From NCBI GenBank assembly GCA_023411215.1, contig JAEYOY010000070.1:124001-188000 (forward strand): 64,000 nucleotides of DNA. The letters run 5' to 3'. The translations under genes and the position numbers were made by a program. The notes under the pieces were generated by a model. That model did no database searches. It was not told the origin of the DNA and was given only the letters and a program-made list of their open reading frames with translations. Positions 35,959 to 44,483 of this stretch are shown piece by piece. The stretch comes from Bacillota bacterium (GTDB lineage: Bacteria > Bacillota > Clostridia > Lachnospirales > Lachnospiraceae). How positions within the stretch are numbered: position 1 is the first letter of the stretch; each line of letters begins with the position of its first letter.

Positions 35959-36176
35959 AAGGGCTGTTGCATAACGAATTGTATTTCGGAAGGAAGATGA
36001 ATAAGCTTCCCTCACACACAGGTTGCCAGACACGCTTCTGTTTTGTACGCTTAAATCGAACATAAATGTTCGCTTTTGTAGCATACAAAATCAGAAACAT
36101 GTTCGGCAAACAGTGCATTATGGGAAGCCAATCCATCTCCCTTCCCAGGGTATATAATTATTGCAACAGCTCCTTT
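35959..36176. repeat. Long inverted-repeat structure between convergent genes
   Basis: Outer arms AAGGGCTGTTGCA (35959-35971) and TGCAACAGCTCCTT (36163-36176) enclose 190 bp with further pairing (GCTTCCC with GGGAAGC, and GTATTTCGGAAGG with CCTTCCC). It occupies the gap between the FAD gene and the AAC(3)-like gene, which point towards each other, so it can end both transcripts. The outer-arm core AGGGGCTGTNGCA resembles that at 5432-5500. Confidence 0.55.
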
Positions 36177-36209
36177 TCATCTCTTAAGCGAAAGTTCACT
36201 AAACTTTTA

Positions 36210-36986
36210 TTATAACCACTCTTCCGGGATAGGTTCACCGGTCAGGAACAGATCCGGGTCTCTTTGCAGGTAGGAGGAGGTCAGCTCTGCCATCCCCACC
36301 GCGTCGCAAAGGTAACACTTAGCATCTCCAATACGACCTTCCTTCGCAATTCCATGGTGTAAGAATGGTGGCATCATCTTATCATAGTTATGTGAGATAT
36401 CTCCAACGGGGGTGTAATGTCCCCGACTCGGCCGATCAATTCGCTTTCCCTCAGGAGTTATGATCTGATAAGGACGGTAAAAATCAGTTAATCGGTTCTC
36501 AATCTGATTCCACTCCTCAACCCCATGAAGATAAGTGTTACACTTTGGACTACAGCCAAGAAAAAGTATCTTAGCCTTACGGTCATAGAGCTTACCCCAG
36601 CAACCGGTTCTCGGACAAGGTGTTTCACTGTCTTCTTCCCCTGATATGTAATCGGAAGCATCCTTCCCATAGGCTGCTACAGAATGGGTCGGATGCCAGG
36701 ACCTAATTACTCCGGGACGCTTTAAGAACAAATTTGTCAGTAACCCAACGCAAGAGGGCTCTGTAGCCACATTATAAACTCTGTATTCATCATTCATCTG
36801 TTCCCAGGTATGAGTCGGAAATATTAATAGTCCCTCCTTCATATATTCCATGAAAGCATTTATTACTGTATCTGCTCCGCCATCGACGTCTCCGATTGCC
36901 TTCATGGAGGAGTGGATTAATAATGTATCCGTTGAATCAATTCCCATTTCTTTTATATCATCAATGATATTCTGCTTCGTATACAT
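36210..36986 (-). CDS. AAC(3)-family N-acetyltransferase
   Basis: 258 aa. Antibiotic_NAT fold: TDTLLIHSSMKAIGDVDGGA at the start, LLIFPTHTWEQMND, SWHPTHSVAAYGKDAS and ILFLGCSPKCNTYLHGVEE with conserved His residues. True aminoglycoside 3-N-acetyltransferases modify gentamicin-type drugs; many chromosomal homologues such as YokD have other or unknown substrates, so resistance is not implied. No ribosome site stronger than a weak purine run was seen before ATG 36986. Confidence 0.85.
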   Translation of the reverse strand: MYTKQNIIDDIKEMGIDSTDTLLIHSSMKAIGDVDGGADTVINAFMEYMKEGLLIFPTHTWEQMNDEYRVYNVATEPSCVGLLTNLFLKRPGVIRSWHPTHSVAAYGKDASDYISGEEDSETPCPRTGCWGKLYDRKAKILFLGCSPKCNTYLHGVEEWNQIENRLTDFYRPYQIITPEGKRIDRPSRGHYTPVGDISHNYDKMMPPFLHHGIAKEGRIGDAKCYLCDAVGMAELTSSYLQRDPDLFLTGEPIPEEWL

Positions 36987-37201
36987 GGTAATACCTCATT
37001 TCATTAAAGTAATCGATTTTATCTATACTTCTATTTTAACAAAAAACATTCCTTATAGCAAATCGATATCCATTATCCTACAACGAAAATTTGGTAATTC
37101 TGTATACAAATAATATAAAAGCTCCCTAATCTGATGGATTTCATGGATTACTCCATTCTATCCGCTCATTATTTGGGAGCTTTCTATCCAATTCTTATTT
37201 C

Positions 37202-37546
37202 TTATTCAAGCGCATTATCCCCTGTCTCCCCGGTTCTGATGCGGATTGCTTCCTCTACATTGTAGATGAATATTTTACCGTCACCGATTTCACCGGTACG
37301 AGCACTCTGATGGATTTTTTTAACAATCTCCTCTGCTTCCTCATCCTTAACGATTAGATCTATTTCAACCTTAGGTATTAAATCTGTCTGGAACTTTTCA
37401 CCTCTCCAAGCTTGAACAATACCCTTCTGTGTACCCTGCCCCATCACATCCGTGATGATAATACCACGATAACATTTTGACTGTTCCAATGCCGCTCTCA
37501 CATCGGCAAGCTTATCTGGCTGCAATACTGCTTTAATATGCTTCAT
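37202..37546 (-). CDS. glnB: Nitrogen regulatory PII protein (GlnK/GlnB type)
   Basis: 114 aa from ATG 37544-37546 with GGAGG upstream. Senses 2-oxoglutarate and ATP/ADP and regulates Amt. MKHIKAVLQPDKLADVRAAL, the T-loop GQGTQKGIVQAWRGEKF and TDLIPKVEIDLIV, then TGEIGDGKIFIYNVEEAIRI (the ATP-binding C-loop). In the T-loop the usual Tyr residues are Trp47 and Phe52, so uridylylation at the canonical Tyr51 is impossible. Located right after amt, the usual amt-glnK pairing. Confidence 0.93.
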   Translation of the reverse strand: MKHIKAVLQPDKLADVRAALEQSKCYRGIIITDVMGQGTQKGIVQAWRGEKFQTDLIPKVEIDLIVKDEEAEEIVKKIHQSARTGEIGDGKIFIYNVEEAIRIRTGETGDNALE

Positions 37547-37572
37547 TCCTATATCCTCCTTCATCATTATAA

Positions 37573-38925
37573 TCAATACACCTTTTGATTCTTCTCATCA
37601 GCATGAATATCTTTTGTCAACAAAGAATAGGTCTGCCTTCTGGCCGGAAATTCCGGATATGCCTGGTTACCATGCTCATGAATATCAAGCCCTTCGATCT
37701 CTTCACGCACTGGTACTCTAAGTCCAATGGTTACTTTGATGATCGACCAAATGATCAAGGAACTCACAAAAGTGAATGCACCGACAGCCAAAACACCAAC
37801 AAACTGAATTCCTAACAATTTAAAGCCACCGCCATAGAATAAGCCATTACCGGTTGCAACACCGGTCAAGCCGTCCTCTGCAAATAATCCGACCGCCAAG
37901 GTTCCAAAGATACCATTGAATAAATGAACTGCCAATGCACCCACTGGATCATCCAGCTTCAGCTTATCAAACATCATTACAGCAAACACTACAAAAACTC
38001 CGGCTATTGCACCGATTATCATCGCGCTGGTTACACTGACAAAGGCGCAGCTTCCTGTGATAGCAACCAATCCAGCAAGGCAGCCGTTAATCGTCATGCC
38101 AAGATCCGGTTTACCGATCACAATCCAGGAGGTTGCGGTTGAAGTTAAAACAGCAACAATTGCCGCCGTATTGGTGGTCATAAGGATGTGAGAGATAGCG
38201 ACCGGATCCGCTGCCATGGTAGAGCCGGGATTGAAACCGAACCACCCCAACCATAAAACAAACAGACCGATTACTGCAAGACTCATATTATGTCCGGGAA
38301 TAGGATTCATCTTACCGTCCTTTGTGTATTTACCAACGCGGGGGCCTAAGATCAAAACACCGGCAAGAGCCGCCCATCCGCCTACCGAATGTACTACCGT
38401 ATCTCCAGCGAAATCAAAGAATCCCATCTGTGCCAGGAAGCCACCTCCCCATATCCAGTGTCCGATGATCGGATATATCACTAAGGTCAGCACAAAGGAG
38501 AAGATGATAAAGGAAAGATACTTAATACGCTCAGCAACAGCGCCGGATACAATGGTAGCCGCTGTACCGCAGAATACCAGTTGAAAGAAAAATTTAGCAT
38601 AGAATGGAATTCCGGTCCAGGATAAAGCCGAATATACACCCGCATACGCTTCATTTACCGCCGGTGAATTATCGGCACCTGACAGCATAAATAATCCGCT
38701 CATTCCGATAAATCCATTACCATCGCCGAACATTAATCCAAAACCCAGTAGTAAAAATCCTAATGATGATACAGCAAATACGATTAAATTCTTTGACAAG
38801 ATATTTACTGCATTTTTGGATCTTGCAAAACCGGACTCAATTGCCGCAAAACCCAAATTCATAAAAAATACCAGCATTCCCGCCAGTAGGACCCATAAGG
38901 TGTCCATCGTTACTTTCACATCCAT
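37573..38925 (-). CDS. amt: Ammonium transporter
   Basis: 450 aa, about 11 membrane helices. Amt/Rh channel: LWVLLAGMLVFFMNLGFAAIESG, GAVAERIKYLSFI, VVHSVGGWAALAGVLILGPR with the first pore His, WLGWFGFNPGSTM, and LAVHLFNGIFGTLAVGLF with the second pore His. A cytosolic tail of about 45 residues follows, where PII docks. ATG 38925 after AGGAGGAA. Upstream lies the dyad array at 39046-39272. Gap to glnB 26 bp, so co-transcription is likely. Confidence 0.96.
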   Translation of the reverse strand: MDVKVTMDTLWVLLAGMLVFFMNLGFAAIESGFARSKNAVNILSKNLIVFAVSSLGFLLLGFGLMFGDGNGFIGMSGLFMLSGADNSPAVNEAYAGVYSALSWTGIPFYAKFFFQLVFCGTAATIVSGAVAERIKYLSFIIFSFVLTLVIYPIIGHWIWGGGFLAQMGFFDFAGDTVVHSVGGWAALAGVLILGPRVGKYTKDGKMNPIPGHNMSLAVIGLFVLWLGWFGFNPGSTMAADPVAISHILMTTNTAAIVAVLTSTATSWIVIGKPDLGMTINGCLAGLVAITGSCAFVSVTSAMIIGAIAGVFVVFAVMMFDKLKLDDPVGALAVHLFNGIFGTLAVGLFAEDGLTGVATGNGLFYGGGFKLLGIQFVGVLAVGAFTFVSSLIIWSIIKVTIGLRVPVREEIEGLDIHEHGNQAYPEFPARRQTYSLLTKDIHADEKNQKVY

Positions 38926-39045
38926 ACTTTCTTCCTCCTCTAATTAAGTTTATAATCAAAAATGTCAGCTTTGCAGACATTTTATGAATCCTGAGTTAAT
39001 GAATGCAACTAATTAAGCCTTCATTAATGATGATAAATTTTCAAC

Positions 39046-39272
39046 GACAAAGAGGTCAAAGCACTATGCTTTGACCTCTTTGTCAATCTGATTGATAAAC
39101 GCTATAAAACATGATTCACAGAGCATTATTGTCGTCATCTAATGAAAAGTGCCAAGGCGAGAAGCCTTGACACCTTTGTCAATTAATAAACAATCGAAAA
39201 TACACTTCGAGAACATTCTATAGTCATGAATTATTACAAGAAGAGGTCAAAGCATATCGCTTTGACCTCTTC
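39046..39272 (-). repeat. Three hairpins at 95-bp intervals upstream of amt
   Basis: Dyad 1 at 39046-39084 has perfect 18-bp arms (GACAAAGAGGTCAAAGCA and its complement) and a 3-nt loop. Dyad 2 at 39145-39177 is imperfect with GCCAAGGC/GCCTTGAC. Dyad 3 at 39240-39272 has perfect 14-bp arms and a 5-nt loop. Centres are 39065, 39161 and 39256. Linkers also share similarity (ATTATTGTCGTCATCTAATGAA with CATTCTATAGTCATGAAT), so these are tandem units. Dyad 2 has TTTT on the minus strand. Confidence 0.8.
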
Positions 39273-39433
39273 GTCTGAAAATTATATTGGTGAGTTTAGC
39301 ACACTTATTTTTAAAATGCAATAGGAAAATAAAAATTTTTTATAAATAATTTATATATGTCTCTAACATATGCTAACATTATTAACTTCATACCTGAATC
39401 ATATGCGGTATCTCTCATTTTGTGCTTAACAAT

Positions 39434-40489
39434 TTAATGAATAAACATCGCATCACCAAAACTGAAGAAACGATAGCGTTCCTTCACTGCTTCCTCATAC
39501 GCTGCCATGATACTCTCTCGTCCTGCCAGAGCGGACACCAGCATCATCAAGGTAGATTCCGGAAGATGAAAATTCGTAATCAGAGCATCCAGAACCTTGA
39601 ACCGATACCCAGGATAAATGAATATCGAGGTATCACCGCTACCCGGTTGAACCAATCCCTGCTCATCTGCCGCTGACTCAATCGTACGACAGCTGGTGGT
39701 ACCGACACAGATCACTCTGCCACCCTTCTGCTTCGTGTCATTAATAATATCAGCCGCTTCCTGTGTCACCTGATAGAATTCCGAATGCATATGATGCTCT
39801 AAAACATTATCTACCTTCACCGGACGGAAGGTACCAAGCCCTACGTGTAATGTTACATTGGCTATTGGAATCCCCATCTCTTCTATCTCTGTCAACAGTT
39901 CCCTTGTAAAGTGAAGTCCAGCAGTCGGAGCTGCAGCAGAGCCTTCATATTTGGCGTATACCGTCTGATATCTGTTCTTATCCTCTAACTCATGAGTAAT
40001 ATATGGAGGTAGAGGCATCTGCCCCAACTGATCCAGTATTTCTTCAAAAATACCTTGATACTTGAATTGAACCAGACGATTTCCATCCTCCAACATATCG
40101 AGGATCTCACCGAACAGTAATCCGTCTCCAAAGCTGATTCTGGTCCCCGGTCTTGCCTTTTTACCGGGCTTCACCAAAGTCTCCCATATATCATTCTCCC
40201 TGCGCTTGAGTAATAGAAGTTCTATTTTTGCACCGTGAGCTTCTCCGGTGGCAGATGTATTCTCCTCATGAAGCTTCTCACCGATCAACCTCGCAGGAAT
40301 GACCTTTGTATTATTCACCACTAGACAATCCCCTTTACGAAGGTACTGGGTAATTTGTCTAAATATTCTATGTTCTATTGCACCGGTCTCTTTATCCAGC
40401 AACAAGAGCCTGGAGCCGGAGCGATCCTCAAGTGGATCCTGCGCAATCAATTCTTCGGGTAAATCATAATAAAAATCCTGTGTCTTCAC
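39434..40489 (-). CDS. queA: S-adenosylmethionine:tRNA ribosyltransferase-isomerase
   Basis: 351 aa starting at GTG 40487-40489 (VKTQDFYYDLPEELIAQDPL), because GGAGGT lies 4-5 nt upstream; ATG 40501 would overlap that site. QueA makes epoxyqueuosine in tRNA. Family signatures: VVNNTKVIPARLIG, SAAAPTAGLHFTRELL, VTLHVGLGTFRPV, ICVGTTSCRTIES, and TNFHLPESTLMMLVSALAG near the end. Single gene; the dyad array lies in its downstream flank. Confidence 0.96.
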   Translation of the reverse strand: MKTQDFYYDLPEELIAQDPLEDRSGSRLLLLDKETGAIEHRIFRQITQYLRKGDCLVVNNTKVIPARLIGEKLHEENTSATGEAHGAKIELLLLKRRENDIWETLVKPGKKARPGTRISFGDGLLFGEILDMLEDGNRLVQFKYQGIFEEILDQLGQMPLPPYITHELEDKNRYQTVYAKYEGSAAAPTAGLHFTRELLTEIEEMGIPIANVTLHVGLGTFRPVKVDNVLEHHMHSEFYQVTQEAADIINDTKQKGGRVICVGTTSCRTIESAADEQGLVQPGSGDTSIFIYPGYRFKVLDALITNFHLPESTLMMLVSALAGRESIMAAYEEAVKERYRFFSFGDAMFIH

Positions 40490-40761
40490 AATAACCTCCA
40501 TTATATAAAAAGCAATTCCTTCTAACCTACGTAACCTTCCCGCCTTCGTTTTGTCTATGCTGAACCTACCTTTATAATCTGGATATGCAAGCACAAATAT
40601 TCCTTAAGCGACTTTATCTTTTCAACCTTATAACCGTATTGGTTGAGTAAAAAATGCCTTATTTATTAATACGAGGATGATTATACCTTCTTTTTGTCTA
40701 AAAATCCACTCTTTCTTTCGTCAGCCTCAAAGAAGACTTTCTACTGTCACCTCAATTTGGC

Positions 40762-42735
40762 TTAATTTACTTGCAGCAGCTCCCACTCAGAATATGCTGT
40801 CTCTAGTTCAATTTCAAGTTCCTTATGGCAAGCATAGAGCTCCTGTAATTTAACCCCGTCGGAACTATGAATATCCATAGCCCCCTGCAGTTCTTTCATT
40901 CTCCCCTCCAAACCTTCAATCAAAGTCTCTAACTGCTCCAGTTTTCTTTCGGTATTCCTGTTCATCGGGACCGTTGTATGGTTAGAACTATTCTTATTCT
41001 CTTTATTTGGACTGGTGGTTATCGCCGGCTTACTTTTAGCCTTAGAAGTATTACTCCCCTGCTTAACCGAGGCTCCTACCGGTAAAATGTTCCTAAGCGA
41101 TAATTTCCTCTCCAGCTCCTTTCTATGCTCCTCCTGATAATAAGCATAATCACCATCATACTCATGGAGAGTACCTTCTTCAATAATTATCACCTTATCT
41201 GCCAGTTTATTAATAAAATAACGGTCATGGGATACAAATAGCAAAGTGCCCTCAAATTCATTCAGGGTCTCCTCCAACACCTCACGGGAGTCAACATCCA
41301 GATGGTTTGTCGGTTCATCCAGTATAAGCAGATTGGCACCTTCAAAGGTTAAGGAGCATAGACGCAATCGACTCTTCTCCCCACCGGAGAGGTACTTTAT
41401 TTTCTTATTCACATCCTCCTGAAGAAATAATACCTTCGCCAGCTGTGATCTGGCTGCACCATTGGTCAGATTATGAAGGCGGGCAAAATAGTCCAGAACC
41501 GTCAGCTCCTCATCCGGATATTCCACATGCTGAGGAAGATATCCGATGATTACATTCGCACCAAGTCGTATCGTTCCTTCCTCTACGATCTCATCACCCA
41601 ATATCATTTTTAATAGTGTAGTCTTACCACTGCCGTTTTCTCCGATAATACAGGCACTATCCTGATAGAATATGCCTAAATTGATATCATGGAGTAATTC
41701 CCTGGTCCCGAAGGATTTACTTATTCCATTAAGCTCCAATACGATCTTGCCTGATCTGCCGACTGAGGTTTGCTTTAAACGAATTTTTCTTTTCTCCGCT
41801 ACCGGCCGGTCTTGAACATCAATCTTCTCCAGACGTTTCTCCAGCTCCTTGGCCCGCTTGAACATAACCTCACTATCGCGCATTACACCCCAGATTCGAT
41901 AACGTTCAATCTGCTGCTCCATACGTTCAATCTTACGCTGTTGATTCTGGTAATTGCGGAATTCGATGATAAAACGACGTTCCTTTTCGACAACGTAATA
42001 ACTATAGTTTCCAAGATACTGCTCCATATGGTCATACTCTAATTCATATATCTTACCAACTACTGTATCCAGAAAGAAACGATCATGAGATATGATGAGA
42101 GCAGACCCCTTGTATTCCTTCAAAAATCCTTCCAGCCACTCTATCGTCACCAAATCCAGATGATTGGTCGGTTCATCTAATAATAGGATGTCCGGTTCCT
42201 CTAATAGTATCTTACCGAGAATCACTCGGGTCTTCTCCCCACCACTCAGCTGTTCAAAAAGCATATTCTTCATATTCTCATCAATCTGAAGGCCCTCGGT
42301 TATCTTATCGATTCTGGTATCCAACTCATAGCCATGGTTCAGCTCATATTGCTCCAACAGCCTAGCGTAGTTGTTCATTGCCTTCTCTAGCGCAGCTCCC
42401 TCCAAATAGCCCATCGCATGCTCCAATTCCTCCATCTGGCTGCGGATAGAGTATACTGTGTCGAAAGCCTTCTGGAGTACCTGAAGAGTAGTTACCTCCT
42501 TCTCGTATATCGGTATCTGATTCAAGTACCCGATCTTAATATCCTTTCGAAGGCTGATCTCCCCATCCTGGTACTCCTCCAACCCCATCAGTATCTTCAT
42601 CAGTGTAGTTTTACCCGAGCCGTTCTGCCCAATCAGACCTATTCTTTCCCCTGTCTTAATCTGGAAGGAAATATTCTCAAATAATTTATTTGCTCCATAG
42701 TATTTCACTAATCCGTTTACATTTAATTCAATCAT
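40762..42735 (-). CDS. ABC-F family ribosome-associated ATPase
   Basis: 657 aa with two ATP-binding cassettes and no membrane domain. Walker A GQNGSGKTTLMK and GENGSGKTTLLK, signatures LSGGEKTR and LSGGEKSR, Walker B ILLLDEPTNHLD and LLILDEPTNHLD, separated by a charged linker (about 230-320) and a C-terminal coiled-coil arm after a Ser/Lys/Asn-rich stretch. Such proteins bind the ribosomal E-site; some give antibiotic protection, others act in translation. The leader suggests regulation by translation stress. ATG 42735 after GAGGTTGTTAAG. Confidence 0.92.
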   Translation of the reverse strand: MIELNVNGLVKYYGANKLFENISFQIKTGERIGLIGQNGSGKTTLMKILMGLEEYQDGEISLRKDIKIGYLNQIPIYEKEVTTLQVLQKAFDTVYSIRSQMEELEHAMGYLEGAALEKAMNNYARLLEQYELNHGYELDTRIDKITEGLQIDENMKNMLFEQLSGGEKTRVILGKILLEEPDILLLDEPTNHLDLVTIEWLEGFLKEYKGSALIISHDRFFLDTVVGKIYELEYDHMEQYLGNYSYYVVEKERRFIIEFRNYQNQQRKIERMEQQIERYRIWGVMRDSEVMFKRAKELEKRLEKIDVQDRPVAEKRKIRLKQTSVGRSGKIVLELNGISKSFGTRELLHDINLGIFYQDSACIIGENGSGKTTLLKMILGDEIVEEGTIRLGANVIIGYLPQHVEYPDEELTVLDYFARLHNLTNGAARSQLAKVLFLQEDVNKKIKYLSGGEKSRLRLCSLTFEGANLLILDEPTNHLDVDSREVLEETLNEFEGTLLFVSHDRYFINKLADKVIIIEEGTLHEYDGDYAYYQEEHRKELERKLSLRNILPVGASVKQGSNTSKAKSKPAITTSPNKENKNSSNHTTVPMNRNTERKLEQLETLIEGLEGRMKELQGAMDIHSSDGVKLQELYACHKELEIELETAYSEWELLQVN

Positions 42736-42859
42736 CTTAACAACCTCAAACTTTCTTGTTTTATTCTATAAAAAGCATCGCATATCTTGCTACCGCATGA
42801 CTTTGTGTTTACTGCATCCTATTTATTTTTATGATCTATTCAATATGATAACCTCGAAT

Positions 42860-42947
42860 GATGAATGTGTAGTACATGCAGCTATTTTGACCAGACCGGC
42901 CTTTAGGGAAAGGCGGTCAAAATAGCTGTGTGTGCTACACATTCATC
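42860..42947. repeat. 88-bp hairpin in the ABC-F leader
   Basis: Arms GATGAATGTGTAGTACATGC... and ...GCTACACATTCATC match over 33 bp with 3 mismatches (wobble-compatible), with an inner GCCTTT AGGG AAAGGC stem. Downstream of the leader terminator and about 125 bp before the ABC-F start. A MITE-like insertion or a second control element. Confidence 0.6.
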
Positions 42948-42974
42948 CTCACGGCCTCATAATCATTCAAACGC

Positions 42975-43006
42975 AAAAAAACCCAAAGCCGTATAAGCTT
43001 TGGGTT
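42975..43006 (-). terminator. Leader terminator (attenuator) upstream of ABC-F
   Basis: Minus strand AACCCAAAGC (42997-43006), 7-nt loop, GCTTTGGGTT (42980-42989), then TTTTT. Situated 30 nt past the stop of the leader ORF and 240 nt before the ABC-F start, within one transcript from the promoter at 43227-43255. Confidence 0.85.
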
Positions 43007-43036
43007 CTACTAATCATAATTATTCCATTACCGACA

Positions 43037-43165
43037 TTATGAATGTTCCAAACTACTTATAGGGTTATATTGAAAACTATTAAAAATAGACGCACTTATC
43101 CCGTTATTCGGTAAAATTGCGATCATAATAGCTTCAAATCTAATCCATCTAAGTGTCGTGTTCAT
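43037..43165 (-). CDS. 42-codon upstream ORF (leader peptide) of the ABC-F gene
   Basis: Too short for usual gene finding but well placed: ATG 43163-43165 is preceded by GGAG with a 7-nt spacer and lies about 60 nt after a strong promoter. The peptide begins MNTTLRWIRFEAIMIAILPN and ends in FQYNPISSLEHS. Its stop is 30 nt before the terminator. By analogy with leader peptides of vmlR and lmo0919-type ABC-F genes, ribosome stalling here could open the terminator. Function inferred from layout. Confidence 0.65.
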   Translation of the reverse strand: MNTTLRWIRFEAIMIAILPNNGISASIFNSFQYNPISSLEHS

Positions 43166-43226
43166 TTTGCTTCTCCATTCCGTTCGAAGACTTCAGTCTT
43201 CTTGTAAAAATATATCATCCTGCAAC

Positions 43227-43255
43227 ATCATATTCCAATTTTTAGACTTTGTCAA
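43227..43255 (-). promoter_or_regulatory. Strong sigma-A promoter of the ABC-F leader
   Basis: Minus strand TTGACA (43250-43255), 17-bp spacer, TATGAT (43227-43232). Consensus -35 and near-consensus -10. It comes right after the terminator of the Gfo/Idh operon, so the ABC-F transcript starts here. Confidence 0.75.
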
Positions 43256-43273
43256 GATGGTAATTATACAATA

Positions 43274-43319
43274 AGGGCTCTGACAGACAGAGAAATCATT
43301 CTTTGTCGGCCAGAGCCCT
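43274..43319 (-). terminator. Probable terminator of the Gfo/Idh-isomerase operon
   Basis: Arms AGGGCTCTG (minus 43311-43319) and CAGAGCCCT (43274-43282) with a further GACA/TGTC pairing; the following sequence TTATTGTATAATT is only modestly T-rich. Confidence 0.6.
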
Positions 43320-43372
43320 ATCTATAATACAACCCTCATATTTAAGCAGGCTATCCTGCCAAGTCTATCTAA

Positions 43373-44452
43373 TTAGTCAAAATATACTGTCTTTCCTGTA
43401 CGGGCTGATTCGTAAATTGCTTCCAAAATTCTTGTAACTGCAATTGCCTGCTCAGGTTTTACAATCAGGTCATCACCTTTGGTAATCGCATTGTAGAATA
43501 CTCTTTGCTCGATGTCTGGGGCATCTTCACCCTGTCCGCTGAAGAAAGCAACACCGCTGGAATTCAGATCCGGTTTCTCAACGCTTTGTTTATTGTACTT
43601 GACTCGGTTAATACGAAGTCCATCCTTCATATCCGCACCAGCCTTAGTACCACAAAGACTGGTCTTAGCTTCATCTACCTCTAAGGTATTCAATGCCCAG
43701 GATGCCTCCAGATGAATGGTTGCACCATTCTTCATTTTCACAAATCCGATTGCAGCATCTTCCACTGTAAATTCCTTTGGATCCCAATCGCCAAATGCAT
43801 TACCTTGGTCGGTCTGATCCGCCAGCTTACGATATACGGAGCCAGTAACCGATTCTGCTTCATAATTGTCCATCATCCAAAGAGTCAGGTCAAGAGCATG
43901 GGTTCCGATATCAATTAACGGACCTCCACCCTGCTCCTCTTCATTCAAGAATACTCCCCAGGTAGGAACTGCTCGTCTGCGCACTGCATGGGCACGTGCA
44001 TAATAAATATCACCTAAATCACCATTATCACAGGCTGTTTTTAAATACTTTGAATCCTGGCGGTAACGATTCTGATAACCGATGGTTAACAGCTTGCCGG
44101 TTTCCTTGGCGGTATCAAGCATTAACTTGGCATCTTCATAGGATTTTGCCATCGGCTTCTCACACATAACATGCTTGCCCGCCTTCATAGCAGCCACAGA
44201 GATTGCACAATGGGATTTATTTGGAGTCAATACATATACCGCTTCAAGCTCTGTTTCCTTCACCAATTCACTATAATCGGTGTAAACACGTGCATCAGCT
44301 GTACCATACTTCTCTTTTGCTGCAACAGCCTTCTCTTCAATGATATCACAGAAAGCAACTATTTCATAGTTACCATTCTTCTGTATTGCGGGTAAATGCT
44401 TACCATTTGCAATCCCTCCGCAACCGACGATACCTATCTTAACCTTTCTCAT
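43373..44452 (-). CDS. Gfo/Idh/MocA family NAD(P)-dependent sugar dehydrogenase, copy 2
   Basis: 359 aa from ATG 44450-44452 after GGAGGT. N-terminal Rossmann KIGIVGCGGIANGKHLPAI, the catalytic CEKPMAKSYEDAKLML with Lys, YQNRYRQDSKYL, and GGGPLIDIGTHALDLTLWMM with the active-site Asp and His. These enzymes oxidise or reduce a sugar or polyol hydroxyl, often at C3. Last gene of the operon; the adjacent isomerase (44484) is its likely partner. Confidence 0.9.
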   Translation of the reverse strand: MRKVKIGIVGCGGIANGKHLPAIQKNGNYEIVAFCDIIEEKAVAAKEKYGTADARVYTDYSELVKETELEAVYVLTPNKSHCAISVAAMKAGKHVMCEKPMAKSYEDAKLMLDTAKETGKLLTIGYQNRYRQDSKYLKTACDNGDLGDIYYARAHAVRRRAVPTWGVFLNEEEQGGGPLIDIGTHALDLTLWMMDNYEAESVTGSVYRKLADQTDQGNAFGDWDPKEFTVEDAAIGFVKMKNGATIHLEASWALNTLEVDEAKTSLCGTKAGADMKDGLRINRVKYNKQSVEKPDLNSSGVAFFSGQGEDAPDIEQRVFYNAITKGDDLIVKPEQAIAVTRILEAIYESARTGKTVYFD

Positions 44453-44483
44453 AACCAAACCTCCATATTAATTCATTTGTTCA

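Noticed and set aside
36210..36986. Calling the AAC(3)-like protein a resistance determinant
   Set aside because: Family includes chromosomal enzymes with other substrates, and nothing around it indicates mobility or drug response.
39046..39272. Hairpin array considered as a CRISPR array
   Set aside because: Only three units, spacers share similarity with each other, arms are 14-18 bp self-complementary without the usual repeat length, and no cas genes are near.
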